A stretch of DNA of 64,000 nt from Arthrobacter pascens. Its GTDB lineage: Bacteria > Actinomycetota > Actinomycetes > Actinomycetales > Micrococcaceae. The DNA lies in NCBI RefSeq assembly GCF_017052465.1, contig NZ_JAFHKT010000151.1, positions 248,001 to 312,000 of the forward strand, given 5' to 3'. The notes under the pieces were generated by a model that did no database searches, was not told the DNA's origin, and saw only the letters and a program-made list of their open reading frames with translations. Of the stretch, positions 1-8,788 are shown piece after piece. The first letter of the stretch is position 1, and the number at the start of each line of letters is the position of its first letter. Both the position numbers and the translations under genes were made by a program.

Positions 1-377
1 ACGGCCAGCCGCTGCGCGGCGGGCACGGGTAAAGCGTGACGACATGAAGGAGCCTCTCCCATGCCTGCGAGGTGAGCTGTCGGATTCGGATGGGAGACAC
101 CCGGCCGCGTGCCCTGACCGGAATCAGGAACTGCGCGGCTTCACCCCAAGGCCCTTTCGTGTGGGCCAAAAATTGGTTTCCCCGTCTCTGCCGTGCATGG
201 TCTGTTAGCGGATCCCGGGCCACGGCAGAGTTAGGCAATCAGCGCGGGAATGCCCTCCTCGGTGAGGAAGGCACGCTTTCCACGGTACGGGAGCCTGTCC
301 CAAAAGTCACATTAAGGTAACGGAGGCGTGTCGCGCTGTGCGGTACGGGATGTTTCTGCTGGCCCCTGCCTGCCTTC
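1..377. other. Left-edge region, no supportable gene
   Basis: No reading frame here has a convincing protein match. One frame open at the left edge closes at TGA 37-39 and could be the last codons of a gene lying outside the window. The rest lies downstream of the minus-strand RelA/SpoT-domain gene and holds only unconvincing short frames. Confidence 0.4.
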
Positions 378-1484
378 CTACTTCTTGGTCTGGCGGTACC
401 GCTCGATCTGTTTCAGCCGCCGCAGGAGGCTGTCGCGCCGCGGGTGCGGAACGGCGTCGGGCTCCTCGGCAGTGAGGTCGATGTGCTTCGTCCCGTACTG
501 CCAGAGGAGGAGGTCATCCAGCAGCCGGTCCGGGCCGGGGGAGTAGCGGTGGTCCAGGGCTTTGCGGACCTCGGTGATCCTGTTGGCGCTGAGCAGCCCG
601 GCGAGCTGGACCGTCTGGTTCAGCCCGTGGGCTGCCATGAGTTCAGCGGCCCATCCCCAGTCGTCATCCACTTTGCGGTCCACGTGCGGCAGCAGCGTCC
701 GCCAGACGTCGCGGATCCGGTTGGGAGTGAGCGGGGCCGCCCCTTCACCGTCCATGTCCCAGTAGCCGCGGACCTCCTCGTAGCGCTCGTGCAGGTCCGC
801 GAAGGCGCTCTCCACGGTTTCCAGCATGGCGGCCGTGGCGGTGAACTGGCGGTCGAAATGCGGGGTCCAGGCCCGCGGATCCTCCGCCTTGAAGCGGATA
901 TCGTGTTCGATCTCGCTCCATGCGTGCGCGAACACCGTGCGGATCTGGCATTCGAAAAAGTAGCTGCCGTTGGGCTGCGCCTCGGGGTTGAAGACCTGCT
1001 GGTACTCCTTGACCGCCTCATTCTGGATGGTCCGCAGGATCAGGTGGCGGCTGGAGTAGCCGTACGTCCCGGACTCGATGGAGCCGATGTCCTTCTCGCG
1101 GTCTCCGCGGCAGTCGAACAGCTGGCGCTGCCGCTTGATGAGGTTGGCCACCACCGCATTTTCCGCAGGGAGCTTGGTGATGACGCGGACGCCGACCATG
1201 TCATTGAGCGTGCGGAACGGGTCGGGGAACTTCAGGACCCGCGGGCCACCTGGTTCCAGAGGCTCCTCGGTCCGGGAGATTTTCTCCCGGAAGGAGTCCA
1301 CGCTTTTGGTGCGGCCGGTCACGAACAGCGGCGTGACCTCCGTGTCCTTGAGCATGGTCCGGAGGATCTGCAGGACTTCCCGGGTGACAAGCTTCAGGGC
1401 AGGCCGGACTCGCTCATAGAGTTCCACGTTTTCCTGCACGGAGTCGCGCTGACCGACGTCCAGGCGATCCCAGTTGCTTGCCAT
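378..1484 (-). CDS. RelA/SpoT-domain (p)ppGpp synthetase-like protein
   Basis: 368 residues, far shorter than a bifunctional Rel (about 750), with a nucleotidyltransferase-type RelA/SpoT domain and no HD hydrolase, TGS or ACT domains. Family landmarks visible are REKI near residue 67, DMVGVRVI near 96, YGYSSRH near 141 and the ECQIRTVFAHAWSEIEHD block near 177. The likely activity is pyrophosphate transfer from ATP to a guanine nucleotide, but that is inferred from the family. The C-terminal third (after about 240) is alpha-helical and not recognised. The gene is monocistronic; the start at 1484 has only a weak GGAA upstream. It could instead be a toxin-type or inactive relative, since substrate residues were not aligned. 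Confidence 0.85.
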   Translation of the reverse strand: MASNWDRLDVGQRDSVQENVELYERVRPALKLVTREVLQILRTMLKDTEVTPLFVTGRTKSVDSFREKISRTEEPLEPGGPRVLKFPDPFRTLNDMVGVRVITKLPAENAVVANLIKRQRQLFDCRGDREKDIGSIESGTYGYSSRHLILRTIQNEAVKEYQQVFNPEAQPNGSYFFECQIRTVFAHAWSEIEHDIRFKAEDPRAWTPHFDRQFTATAAMLETVESAFADLHERYEEVRGYWDMDGEGAAPLTPNRIRDVWRTLLPHVDRKVDDDWGWAAELMAAHGLNQTVQLAGLLSANRITEVRKALDHRYSPGPDRLLDDLLLWQYGTKHIDLTAEEPDAVPHPRRDSLLRRLKQIERYRQTKK

Positions 1485-1708
1485 GGTTCCAAACTATCAA
1501 GCGCGTGTGACAGCCGCCGGTGCGACACCGCCCGGCGCCACCTCGTCTCCTCCCTTCCGCCCGGCGGGAGCAGCGTCCCTGTAGGCTCGGCATATGGCTG
1601 ATGTGCGCCGTCGCACCCTGCTGTCCTCTGGGCCGCTGGGCGCCGCGGCAGTGGTGATGCCGGAGGTGCTCGCTGCCTCCTGCCCACCCGGGACCTTAGG
1701 AGGATGCA

Positions 1709-2539
1709 GTGAAGCGGCAGAAGTACCAGTACGGCGACCACCCCAGCCAGTGGGGCGAGCTCTTCCTGCCGGAAACGCCGCCAGCATCCTCATCCCGGAA
1801 CGGCAAGCGCCCGGCAACCCGGGGCGTGGTGGTGGTCATCCACGGCGGCTACTGGCGCTCGCAGTACGGAGCGGAGCTGGGCGAACCGCTGGCAAAGGAC
1901 CTTGCGGCCCACGGAATGGCGGCCTGGAACCTGGAATACCGGCGGGCAGGCAACGGGGGCGGCTGGCCGCACACCTTTGAGGACGTGCTGGCCGGGATCG
2001 ACAGGCTCCGCGGAGTCGCTGAAGAGCACGGTCTGGACCTGGCCCGGGTGGTGGCGCTGGGGCACTCCGCAGGCGGCCACCTCGCCGTCTGGGCGGCAGG
2101 ACGGGACCGGCTGGCCGGCCTGGGAACCCCGGACGCTGACCGGCAAGTGGAACGGAACCTCAACGGCGAGGCCGTGCACCTGACAGGAGTGGTCAGCCAG
2201 TCCGGACTGCTCAACCTCGCCCAGGCAGACTGGCTGGACCTCAGCAACGGGGCGGTCAGCAACCTCATGGGCGGCTCGTCCGGGAAGTACCCCAAGCGCC
2301 ACAAGTATGCGGACCCCATGAGCGCGGTTCCGCTGGATGTGCCGGTGTACGCGGTGCACGGACTCGAGGACAGCACCGTTCCCATGAGCCAGTCGGAGGC
2401 GTACGCCGCAGCGGCCCGGGCTGCCGGGGCGCCGGTCCAGGTCGTCAAGGTTCCAGGCGACCACTTCGCGCTGATCGACCCGAAGGCCTCGTCCTACCGG
2501 AAGTGCCGCGAGCTCGTGCAGGAGCTGCTGGCGACCTAG
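1709..2539 (+). CDS. Alpha/beta hydrolase, kynurenine-formamidase-like
   Basis: 276 residues starting at a GTG with AGGAGG 6-8 bases upstream. The oxyanion motif HGGYW (45-49) and nucleophile elbow GHSAGG (118-123, Ser120) are typical of the BD-FAE/arylformamidase/carboxylesterase branch. Asp221 in HGLEDS and His252 in GDHF complete a plausible triad. Soluble, with no signal peptide. An arylformamidase role (N-formylkynurenine hydrolysis) is possible because this branch includes bacterial KynB-like enzymes, but no kyn genes are adjacent, so the substrate is unknown. A different frame starting at 1594 encodes a Tat-like stretch that I do not accept as a gene. Confidence 0.85.
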   Translation: MKRQKYQYGDHPSQWGELFLPETPPASSSRNGKRPATRGVVVVIHGGYWRSQYGAELGEPLAKDLAAHGMAAWNLEYRRAGNGGGWPHTFEDVLAGIDRLRGVAEEHGLDLARVVALGHSAGGHLAVWAAGRDRLAGLGTPDADRQVERNLNGEAVHLTGVVSQSGLLNLAQADWLDLSNGAVSNLMGGSSGKYPKRHKYADPMSAVPLDVPVYAVHGLEDSTVPMSQSEAYAAAARAAGAPVQVVKVPGDHFALIDPKASSYRKCRELVQELLAT

Positions 2540-2616
2540 GGGGCAGCCCGCGTGAACCGCCGGCCCTCCACCCAGAACACGGGAACTCCATCGACGTCCG
2601 TTCGTTGCAAAGTCAT
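2536..2616 (-). pseudogene. Possible N-terminal stub of an M16-type peptidase-like protein
   Basis: A 26-codon frame beginning MTLQRTDVDGVPVFW resembles, from memory, the first residues of actinobacterial insulinase-like proteins, then stops. It converges with and slightly overlaps the hydrolase end. If real it is a truncated remnant; the match is short and uncertain. Confidence 0.25.
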
Positions 2617-2877
2617 GGGGTCGATAGTAAATCCGCTGCGGGGAGCCGCCGGGCAGCGGCACACGGTCCTGCCCAATCTGGTGCCATGGGTCCCGTGGCC
2701 CTCCGGAGGTAAGTACACTTACTATCAAGGCAGGGCCGGCTGATTGGCCGGCCAGCGGGTCGTTTTACGGCCCGTTCCGGTCTCCGGTTGCTACGGACTC
2801 CGGCATGCGGGACTCTAGTAGCTGGGGGTTGGGGTAGTTTTGTATATTACGATCACCGGTTTCACTAGGAGAAATAT

Positions 2878-2910
2878 ATGGGTGAATCCAACAGGTGGTG
2901 GACAACATGA
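2878..2910 (+). CDS. 10-residue leader peptide with tandem Trp
   Basis: ATG 2878 follows TAGGAGAAATAT, the best ribosome binding site in this gap. It opens a frame MGESNRWWTT that stops at TGA 2908-2910, overlapping the ATG of the ferredoxin-reductase gene (ATGA, 2907-2910). The reductase start itself has only a weak GGTGG upstream. The arrangement fits translational coupling or a ribosome-stalling leader. Two adjacent Trp codons are suggestive of attenuation, but I see no clear terminator/antiterminator pair. Confidence 0.45.
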   Translation: MGESNRWWTT

Positions 2911-3995
2911 TTCGGCTCCGTAAATTGGCGCGCGCCGCGACGGTCCTAACCACCCCGTTGGCGCCGGAGGACATTCTCGCGCTTTTTAATCCCGTCTTTT
3001 CGGCCCGTCAGCTTCGCGGCGTGGTCACCAAGGTGGTCCCTGAAACGGCGGACTCCGCCACCATCCACTTCCGCCCGGGCCGCGGCTGGAAGGCGCACAA
3101 GGCCGGCCAGTGGGCACGGATCGGCGTGGAGCTCGACGGTGTGCGCCACTGGCGCTCGTATTCGCTCAGCGCTCCCGCCGGACAGGACCCTGCCATCACG
3201 GTCAGCGACGTCGGTGCTGTCTCCGGCGTCCTGGTCCGCAACACCAAGCCCGGCGACGTGCTGTTCCTGGCCCCGCCCCAGGGCGACTTCGTCCTGCCGG
3301 AGCATCCGCGGCCGCTGCTGATGCTCACCGCGGGAAGCGGCATCACGCCCGTGATGTCGATGATCCGCACCCTGGTGCCGCACCGCCCCGATGCCGACGT
3401 CGTGCTGATCCACTCGGCCCGTACGCCGCAGGACAGCATCTTCCACGAGGAACTGTCCGAGCTGGCGGACCAGTTCCCGAACTTCCGCGTCACCCACTGG
3501 TACACCGGTGAACGCGGCCGGCTGGACTTCAGCTCGGCCGCGGGGCTGGGTGAGCTTTGCCCGGACTGGCGGCAGCGCGCCGCCTACGCCTGCGGCCCGG
3601 AGGGTTTCCTGGATGACGCCGAGGCCCTGTGGTCCAGCGAAGCAGCCGCCCACAAGAAAGCCGGCCCCTTCGCGGCCGACCCCATCAACCTGATCATCGA
3701 ACGCTTCAATACCAGCCTCGTGGGCGGAGCAGGGCACGACGGCGGACTGGTCACCTTTGAAGCCTCCGACCGCGAGATCGAAGCGGACGGAAACACCCCT
3801 TTGCTGGATGTGGGCGAGGACGCCGGCATCCTGATGCCCAGCGGCTGCCGCATGGGCATCTGCCACAGCTGCCTGACGCCGCTGCGCGCCGGCCACGTCC
3901 GTGACCTGCGCACCGGCGAGGTCCACGGTGAGCCGGGCCAACTAATCCAGACGTGCGTCTCGGCAGCCGCCGGGCCCGTTAACCTCGACATCTGA
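2907..3995 (+). CDS. Ferredoxin reductase with C-terminal [2Fe-2S] domain (desaturase partner)
   Basis: 362 residues. The FAD domain carries RSYSLS (83-88), the NAD(P)-binding part has TAGSGITPVMS (about 141-151) and ACGPEGF (about 228-234), and the C-terminus is a plant-type [2Fe-2S] ferredoxin with Cys314, Cys319, Cys322 and Cys350. It should move electrons from NAD(P)H through FAD and the cluster to the desaturase gene 13 bases downstream, as in known reductase/desaturase pairs of actinobacteria. I prefer ATG 2907 because it forms an ATGA overlap with the leader peptide; an in-frame GTG lies at 2895. Confidence 0.92.
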   Translation: MIRLRKLARAATVLTTPLAPEDILALFNPVFSARQLRGVVTKVVPETADSATIHFRPGRGWKAHKAGQWARIGVELDGVRHWRSYSLSAPAGQDPAITVSDVGAVSGVLVRNTKPGDVLFLAPPQGDFVLPEHPRPLLMLTAGSGITPVMSMIRTLVPHRPDADVVLIHSARTPQDSIFHEELSELADQFPNFRVTHWYTGERGRLDFSSAAGLGELCPDWRQRAAYACGPEGFLDDAEALWSSEAAAHKKAGPFAADPINLIIERFNTSLVGGAGHDGGLVTFEASDREIEADGNTPLLDVGEDAGILMPSGCRMGICHSCLTPLRAGHVRDLRTGEVHGEPGQLIQTCVSAAAGPVNLDI

Positions 3996-4008
3996 GGAGC
4001 AACACAGC

Positions 4009-5190
4009 ATGACAGCAATATCTGACCGCAAAGCCGTGAAATCGACGTCGATCAGCGGACCGGCGGCAAAACCCCGTCCGGGTGCCCTTGCCACGTCTGG
4101 GAGCCCCTTGGTGCGCCCGCCGGCCGCCGCGCACCTCTCCGACGAGCAGGTGGCAGAGCTGGGCCGCGAACTGGACGCCATCAAGGACGACATCCTGGCC
4201 AAGCGCGGAGCGTCCGACGCCGCCTACATCCGGCGCGTCATTAAGATCCAGCGTGGCCTGGAACTCTCCGGCCGCGCCGCGCTCCTGATGGGCCGCAACA
4301 AGGCCGCCTGGGTCACCGGCACAGCCCTGCTGAGCGCCGCCAAGATCCTCGAGAACATGGAGATCGGCCACAACATCCTGCATGGCCAGTGGGACTGGAT
4401 GCGTGACCCGGACATCCACTCGACCACCTGGGAATGGGACTTCGTCACGCCGGCCCGCTCGTGGCAGCACACCCACAATGACCTTCACCACCGCTGGACC
4501 AACGTCATCGGCAAGGACAACGACGTCGGATACAACCTGCTCCGCATGGACGGCGACCAGCCGTGGAAGCCGCACAACCTCGGCAACCCGCTCTACAACG
4601 CGATCCTGGCGCCCATCTTCGAATGGGGCATCGCCATCTACGACCTCGAGCTGGCGGATTACCAGGAGGGCAAGAAGAGCAAGGAGGCCCTGCAGAAGGA
4701 CCTCAAGGCCCTGGGGATCAAGGCCATCAAGCAGTTCACCAAGGACTACGCCGCCACCCCGGCCGTGGCCATGCTCACCGGCTCCGGCAAGCAGGCGCTC
4801 TACGGAACCCTGACCGCCAACGCCGTGCGCAACGTCTGGGCCCATGCCGTCATATTCTGCGGCCACTTCCCCGAAGGGGCGGACACCTTCACCGAGGAGA
4901 TGGTCGAAGGCGAGACCCGCGGTGACTGGTACGTGCGCCAGATGATCGGCTCGGCCAACATCTCAGGCTCCAAGTTCATGCACATCATGACCGGGAACCT
5001 GTCGCACCAGATCGAGCACCACCTCTTCCCGGACCTTCCCTCCAACCGGTACGCCGAGGTGGCGCCGAAGGTCCAGGAGATCTGCAAGCGCTACGGCCTC
5101 CCGTACACCACCGGTCCGCTGCTGAAGCAGGTGGGCTCCTCCTGGGCGAAGGTGTTCAAGCTAGCGCTGCCCGGCAAGACGAAGTCCTAG
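4009..5190 (+). CDS. Membrane fatty-acid (acyl-CoA/acyl-lipid) desaturase
   Basis: 393 residues with the three histidine boxes of di-iron membrane desaturases: HNILH (121-125), HNDLHH (156-161) and HQIEHH (333-338). Hydrophobic segments lie near 95-112 and 265-290. The HQIEHH form is common in front-end and actinobacterial DesA3-like acyl-CoA desaturases. It introduces a double bond using O2 and electrons from the upstream reductase. GAGGAG precedes the ATG. The first 40 residues are polar and Pro/Ala-rich. The regiochemistry (delta-9 or other) cannot be read from the sequence. Confidence 0.93.
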   Translation: MTAISDRKAVKSTSISGPAAKPRPGALATSGSPLVRPPAAAHLSDEQVAELGRELDAIKDDILAKRGASDAAYIRRVIKIQRGLELSGRAALLMGRNKAAWVTGTALLSAAKILENMEIGHNILHGQWDWMRDPDIHSTTWEWDFVTPARSWQHTHNDLHHRWTNVIGKDNDVGYNLLRMDGDQPWKPHNLGNPLYNAILAPIFEWGIAIYDLELADYQEGKKSKEALQKDLKALGIKAIKQFTKDYAATPAVAMLTGSGKQALYGTLTANAVRNVWAHAVIFCGHFPEGADTFTEEMVEGETRGDWYVRQMIGSANISGSKFMHIMTGNLSHQIEHHLFPDLPSNRYAEVAPKVQEICKRYGLPYTTGPLLKQVGSSWAKVFKLALPGKTKS

Positions 5191-5207
5191 CCCCCGCCGA
5201 ACTGCCG

Positions 5208-5239
5208 TGGAGCAGCGTGCCTGAGTGCACGCTGCTCCA
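5208..5239 (+). terminator. Perfect 13-bp hairpin after the desaturase operon
   Basis: TGGAGCAGCGTGC, loop CTGAGT, then the exact complement. It begins 18 bases past the desaturase stop. There is no U-run, which is common in actinobacterial intrinsic terminators. Confidence 0.65.
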
Positions 5240-5287
5240 TGTCGCCTCCGGAATCCGGGCGCGCCGGGCCGCGTTCTCTGGCAGAGT

Positions 5288-6271
5288 ATGACCATGCTCA
5301 CTGTTATTGGCGAGGGCCTCGTGGACGTGGTCCAGCGCTCCTCCGGAATCGAAGCCCATGTGGGCGGCAGCCCGCTCAACGTCGCCGTGGGGCTGGCCCG
5401 GCTGGGCCATCCCGTCCAGTTCATTGGCCGCTACGGCCGCGACGCCTACGGAGACTCAGTGGCGGCGCACCTGCGGGCCAGCTCCGTCATGCTCCCGCAG
5501 GCGCCCGACGGCCTGCCTACCAGCGTGGCCACCGCCCTGGTGGACGACGACGGCGCCGCCACCTACACGTTCGACCTCGCCTGGGAGCTCCCCGGACTCG
5601 CGGAACGGCTGCCGTTCATGATGCAGGGCACCACCCTGCTGCACACCGGTTCGATCGCCACGATGCTGGCGCCGGGCGCCGCCGACGTGCTGGCCGCCGT
5701 CGAACATTCCCACCCGTCGGCGACCATCAGCTTTGATCCGAACTGCCGGCCCACCATCATCAGCGAGGTGGACTATGCCCGCCGCCAGGCGGAGAAGTTC
5801 GTGACCCTTTCGGACATCGTCAAGGCGTCCGATGAGGACCTTGCGTGGCTGTATCCGGGCGTCGACGTGCTCGATTCCGCGCGCCGCTGGCTGACGCTCG
5901 GTGGTTCGCAAGGGCCGGCCATGGTGGTGGTCACGCGCGGCGCGGAAGGGCCATGGGGCATTACGGCGGCCGGAGAGGCCGAGTTCGCCGCGCCCAAGGT
6001 GGAGGTGGCGGACACTGTCGGGGCCGGAGATTCCTTCATGGCGGCGCTGCTCTCCGGCGTGGTGGACCGCGGCCTTGACGGAGCCCAGAACCGTGCCGCC
6101 CTGCGTGCACTGCCCGCCGAGGGCCTCGCCGCGCTTCTCGCCCATGCCACGCGCGCGGCCGCCGTCACGGTCTCCCGCGCCGGCGCCAACCCGCCCACCA
6201 GGGCCGAACTCAACCGCATCGAAGAAGCGGCAGAAGCAGCAGCAAAGGAAGCAGAAGTTCCCACCATCTGA
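5288..6271 (+). CDS. PfkB-family carbohydrate kinase (fructokinase-like)
   Basis: 327 residues. The N-terminal sugar-binding signature GGSPLNVAVGLARLG lies near 25-39 and the C-terminal PfkB signature DTVGAGDSF at 242-250, with the catalytic base Asp248. It phosphorylates a sugar, most often fructose in this branch, using ATP in the cytoplasm. I start at ATG 5288, where similarity begins; an upstream GTG at 5225 would place the start inside the terminator hairpin. The C-terminus ends in an Ala/Glu-rich helix. It forms an operon with the next gene (9-base gap). A functional link with the GH32 operon further right is plausible, since fructose is the expected product there, but unproven. Confidence 0.88.
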   Translation: MTMLTVIGEGLVDVVQRSSGIEAHVGGSPLNVAVGLARLGHPVQFIGRYGRDAYGDSVAAHLRASSVMLPQAPDGLPTSVATALVDDDGAATYTFDLAWELPGLAERLPFMMQGTTLLHTGSIATMLAPGAADVLAAVEHSHPSATISFDPNCRPTIISEVDYARRQAEKFVTLSDIVKASDEDLAWLYPGVDVLDSARRWLTLGGSQGPAMVVVTRGAEGPWGITAAGEAEFAAPKVEVADTVGAGDSFMAALLSGVVDRGLDGAQNRAALRALPAEGLAALLAHATRAAAVTVSRAGANPPTRAELNRIEEAAEAAAKEAEVPTI

Positions 6272-6280
6272 AAGGCAGCC

Positions 6281-6817
6281 ATGACACCCTCGGGTCCGTT
6301 TGCAGACCTGCCGGACGTTCCGTCGTTCGAGCTCACCAGCCGGTCCTTCCAGGACGGCCAGACCTTGCAGCCTCCGCAGCGCAGTGGCAGGCTCCACGCG
6401 GGCGGCGCAGACGCTTCCCCGCAACTGAGCTGGAGCGGCGCACCCGCAGGGACCGGAAGCTTTGCCGTCACTCTTTTCGACCCCGACGCACCCGGAGCCG
6501 GGGGGTTCTGGCACTGGGCGGTCCTCAACATCCCGGCGGACGTCACCTCGTTGGCCGAGGACGCGGGAGCCGAGTCCGGCGCCCAGCTCCCGGCCAGCGC
6601 GGTGCAGCTGAAGAACGACGCCGGCTTCCGGGGCTACGTGGGGGCCGCGCCGCCGCCCGGGCACGGCCGGCACCGGTACGTCGTGACGGTCTACGCGCTG
6701 GACGTCGAGGAGCTTGACACACGCGCGGGCGCGCGTCCGGCCAGCCTGGGCTCCGAGCTCTCGAAGCACCTGCTCGGCACGGCAACACTGACCGGAATCT
6801 ACGAACGCAAGCGCTGA
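6281..6817 (+). CDS. YbhB/YbcL-type PEBP (Raf kinase inhibitor-like) protein
   Basis: 178 residues with the phosphatidylethanolamine-binding fold landmarks of the bacterial YbhB/YbcL group: FDPDAPG near 66-72 followed by FWHWAVLNIP, the GYVGAAPPPGHGRHRY block near 120-135 and a C-terminal HLLGTATLTGIYER. The role of bacterial members is not established; ligand binding is inferred from the fold. AAAGG lies before the ATG. It probably shares a transcript with the kinase. Confidence 0.9.
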   Translation: MTPSGPFADLPDVPSFELTSRSFQDGQTLQPPQRSGRLHAGGADASPQLSWSGAPAGTGSFAVTLFDPDAPGAGGFWHWAVLNIPADVTSLAEDAGAESGAQLPASAVQLKNDAGFRGYVGAAPPPGHGRHRYVVTVYALDVEELDTRAGARPASLGSELSKHLLGTATLTGIYERKR

Positions 6818-7211
6818 GAACCGCTGTCCGGTCCACATTGCGGCTTCACTCGCGCGCCGGGGTTTACAGCGAGCCGTCGGGTGGTGATCTGAGGGTACTG
6901 GCTGCGCCACTCGGGCAGGCGCGCGCGGGATCACCATCTGGGAACAAGCTCGATCGTCCAGTAAGGGCTGCGTCGCCGTTCTCGTCCTGGCTCTTGGCCA
7001 GGTAGGCTTCAGACTCATCCGCTAATGACACGCGGCCGCTAGGGCGTTGTAGCGACCGCGAGGCCGTGCGGTCGGCGTGATGGGGGCGTGATGGGGTTGT
7101 AGCGGAGGGAGAGGCTGGGACTATCTCACGCGCACCACCATGGCGATCCCATTTACACAGTGGGACATTAGTAGACATCGAGTAGTTCACCGCATCTTAA
7201 GGAGGCTTTCG
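6818..7211. other. Intergenic region upstream of dctA
   Basis: 394 bases with no supportable coding frame. It should contain the dctA promoter; an AAGGAGG ribosome binding site is at 7199-7205. I could not find a convincing -35/-10 pair or operator by eye. Confidence 0.4.
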
Positions 7212-8636
7212 ATGTCATCCTCGGCGCAGGTCCCTGCGGGCAGTGCAGCATCTCCCCCGGAGGCGAGGAAGAAGAAGGACAGGACCCATGTTCTGTACAT
7301 GACGGTGATCGCAGCCGTCGTGCTGGGCGCTGTGCTCGGTCTGGTGGCGCCGGGCTTTGCACAGGCGCTTAAGCCGTTGGGCGACGGTTTCATTGCGCTG
7401 ATTAAGATGATGATCGCCCCGATCATCTTCTGCACCATCGTGCTGGGCGTCGGGTCGATCGCCAAGGCGGCCACGGTGGGCAAAGTTGGCGGTCTGGCGC
7501 TCGGCTACTTCATACTAATGTCCACGTTCGCACTGGCCATCGGGCTCATTGTCGGCAACCTCGTTCAGCCGGGTGAAGGGCTCAACCTTCAGGGCGGCAC
7601 CTTCGAAGCCGGAGGCGGTGACGGGGAGGCCGCGGGAACCACCGAGTTTATCTTGGGCATCATCCCGACCACGCTGCTGTCCTCGCTGACCTCCGGAAGC
7701 ATCCTGCAGACACTGTTTGTGGCACTGCTGGTCGGTTTCGCCCTCCAGCGAATGGGCCGGTCGGGTGTGCCGATCCTCAAAGCGATTGGTTCCGTCCAGA
7801 CGCTCGTGTTCCGGATCCTGGCGATGATCATGTGGCTGGCGCCCATCGGTGCTTTCGGCGCCATCGCCGCCGTAGTCGGGCAGACTGGCATTCAGGCGAT
7901 TATCAGCCTGGCGACCCTTATGCTCGCCTTCTACATCACCTGCGCTGTCTTCATCGTCGTGGTGCTGGGGACTCTGTTGAAGTTCGTCACCGGGGTCAAT
8001 ATCTTCCGGTTGATGAGGTATCTGGCCCGTGAATATCTGCTCATTTTCTCCACTTCATCCTCCGAGGTGGCGCTGCCGCGGCTGATCGCCAAGATGGAGC
8101 ACCTGGGTGTCGCGAAGCCGGTGGTCGGTATCACGGTGCCGACGGGGTATTCCTTCAACCTGGACGGCACGGCCATTTATCTGACCATGGCCGCGTTGTT
8201 CGTTGCTGAAGCTCTGGGCACGCCGTTGTCCATCGGTGAGCAGATTTCGCTGCTGGTGTTCATGATCATTGCCTCCAAGGGCGCCGCTGGGGTCACCGGG
8301 GCTGGACTGGCCACCTTGGCCGGCGGTCTGCAGTCGCACCGGCCGGACCTGGTGGAGGGTGTGGGACTCATCGTGGGGATCGACCGGTTCATGTCCGAGG
8401 CCCGGGCGCTGACCAATTTTACCGGCAACGCCGTAGCCACGGTGCTGATCGGCACCTGGACCCGGGAAATTGACAAAGACCAGGTGGAGCAGGTCCTGTC
8501 CGGTGCCTTCCCGTTCGACGAAGTCACGATGGACGAAGACCACGGATATGAGGGTCCTCCGGAAGGCGTCCCGGAAAACGAGGAGCACGAACGGGAGGCT
8601 GCCGGTGCGGCGGCGCCGCGCAAGGAGGAACGATGA
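7212..8636 (+). CDS. dctA: DctA-type dicarboxylate/amino acid:cation symporter
   Basis: 474 residues with about eight membrane segments and two re-entrant loops of the DAACS family. The serine-rich loop STSSSEVALPR, the PTGYSFNLDGTAIY motif and the C-terminal GIDRFMSEARALTNFTGNAVAT match C4-dicarboxylate transporters rather than glutamate or serine/threonine members. It imports succinate, fumarate, malate or similar acids with protons or sodium. ATG 7212 follows AAGGAGG; an in-frame ATG at 7140 is unlikely because the extra 24 residues show no membrane or family character. The C-terminal 45 residues are acidic and cytoplasmic. A small frame overlaps its stop. Confidence 0.93.
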   Translation: MSSSAQVPAGSAASPPEARKKKDRTHVLYMTVIAAVVLGAVLGLVAPGFAQALKPLGDGFIALIKMMIAPIIFCTIVLGVGSIAKAATVGKVGGLALGYFILMSTFALAIGLIVGNLVQPGEGLNLQGGTFEAGGGDGEAAGTTEFILGIIPTTLLSSLTSGSILQTLFVALLVGFALQRMGRSGVPILKAIGSVQTLVFRILAMIMWLAPIGAFGAIAAVVGQTGIQAIISLATLMLAFYITCAVFIVVVLGTLLKFVTGVNIFRLMRYLAREYLLIFSTSSSEVALPRLIAKMEHLGVAKPVVGITVPTGYSFNLDGTAIYLTMAALFVAEALGTPLSIGEQISLLVFMIIASKGAAGVTGAGLATLAGGLQSHRPDLVEGVGLIVGIDRFMSEARALTNFTGNAVATVLIGTWTREIDKDQVEQVLSGAFPFDEVTMDEDHGYEGPPEGVPENEEHEREAAGAAAPRKEER

Positions 8637-8788
8637 AAGAACGGTCGCGCGTGACGGTGTGGTCATCGCGGGTAGACACAACGAAACAGGTGCCGCCTCC
8701 GGCGCCGATGGGGCAGGGGATGGGCTTTGCCGGTGCCCGGGGGGTTAGGCGGTGGCCAGTGACCCCACGGAGTTGCGTTCCACGGTAG
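8633..8788 (+). CDS. Possible 51-residue small protein coupled to dctA
   Basis: ATG 8633 overlaps the dctA stop as ATGA and has AAGGAGG seven bases upstream, as good a translation start as any in the window. The product is basic and Pro/Gly-rich with no membrane segment and no recognised family. Its last 44 bases run antisense to the end of the LacI gene. It may be a small protein, a truncated gene or a chance frame. Confidence 0.3.
   Translation: MKERSRVTVWSSRVDTTKQVPPPAPMGQGMGFAGARGVRRWPVTPRSCVPR

Noticed and set aside
444..1601. Long plus-strand open frame opposite the RelA/SpoT-domain gene
   Set aside because: Shadow of a real gene in GC-rich DNA; no motif, no ribosome binding site, and the minus-strand frame has clear family signatures.
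1594..1980. Frame beginning MADVRRRTLLSSGP, resembling a Tat signal peptide
   Set aside because: It runs out of frame into the hydrolase gene with no folded-protein character after the first 40 residues; likely chance or at most a fragment.
2641..2743. Small frames between the hydrolase and reductase
   Set aside because: No ribosome binding site or family features; only the leader at 2878 is supported.
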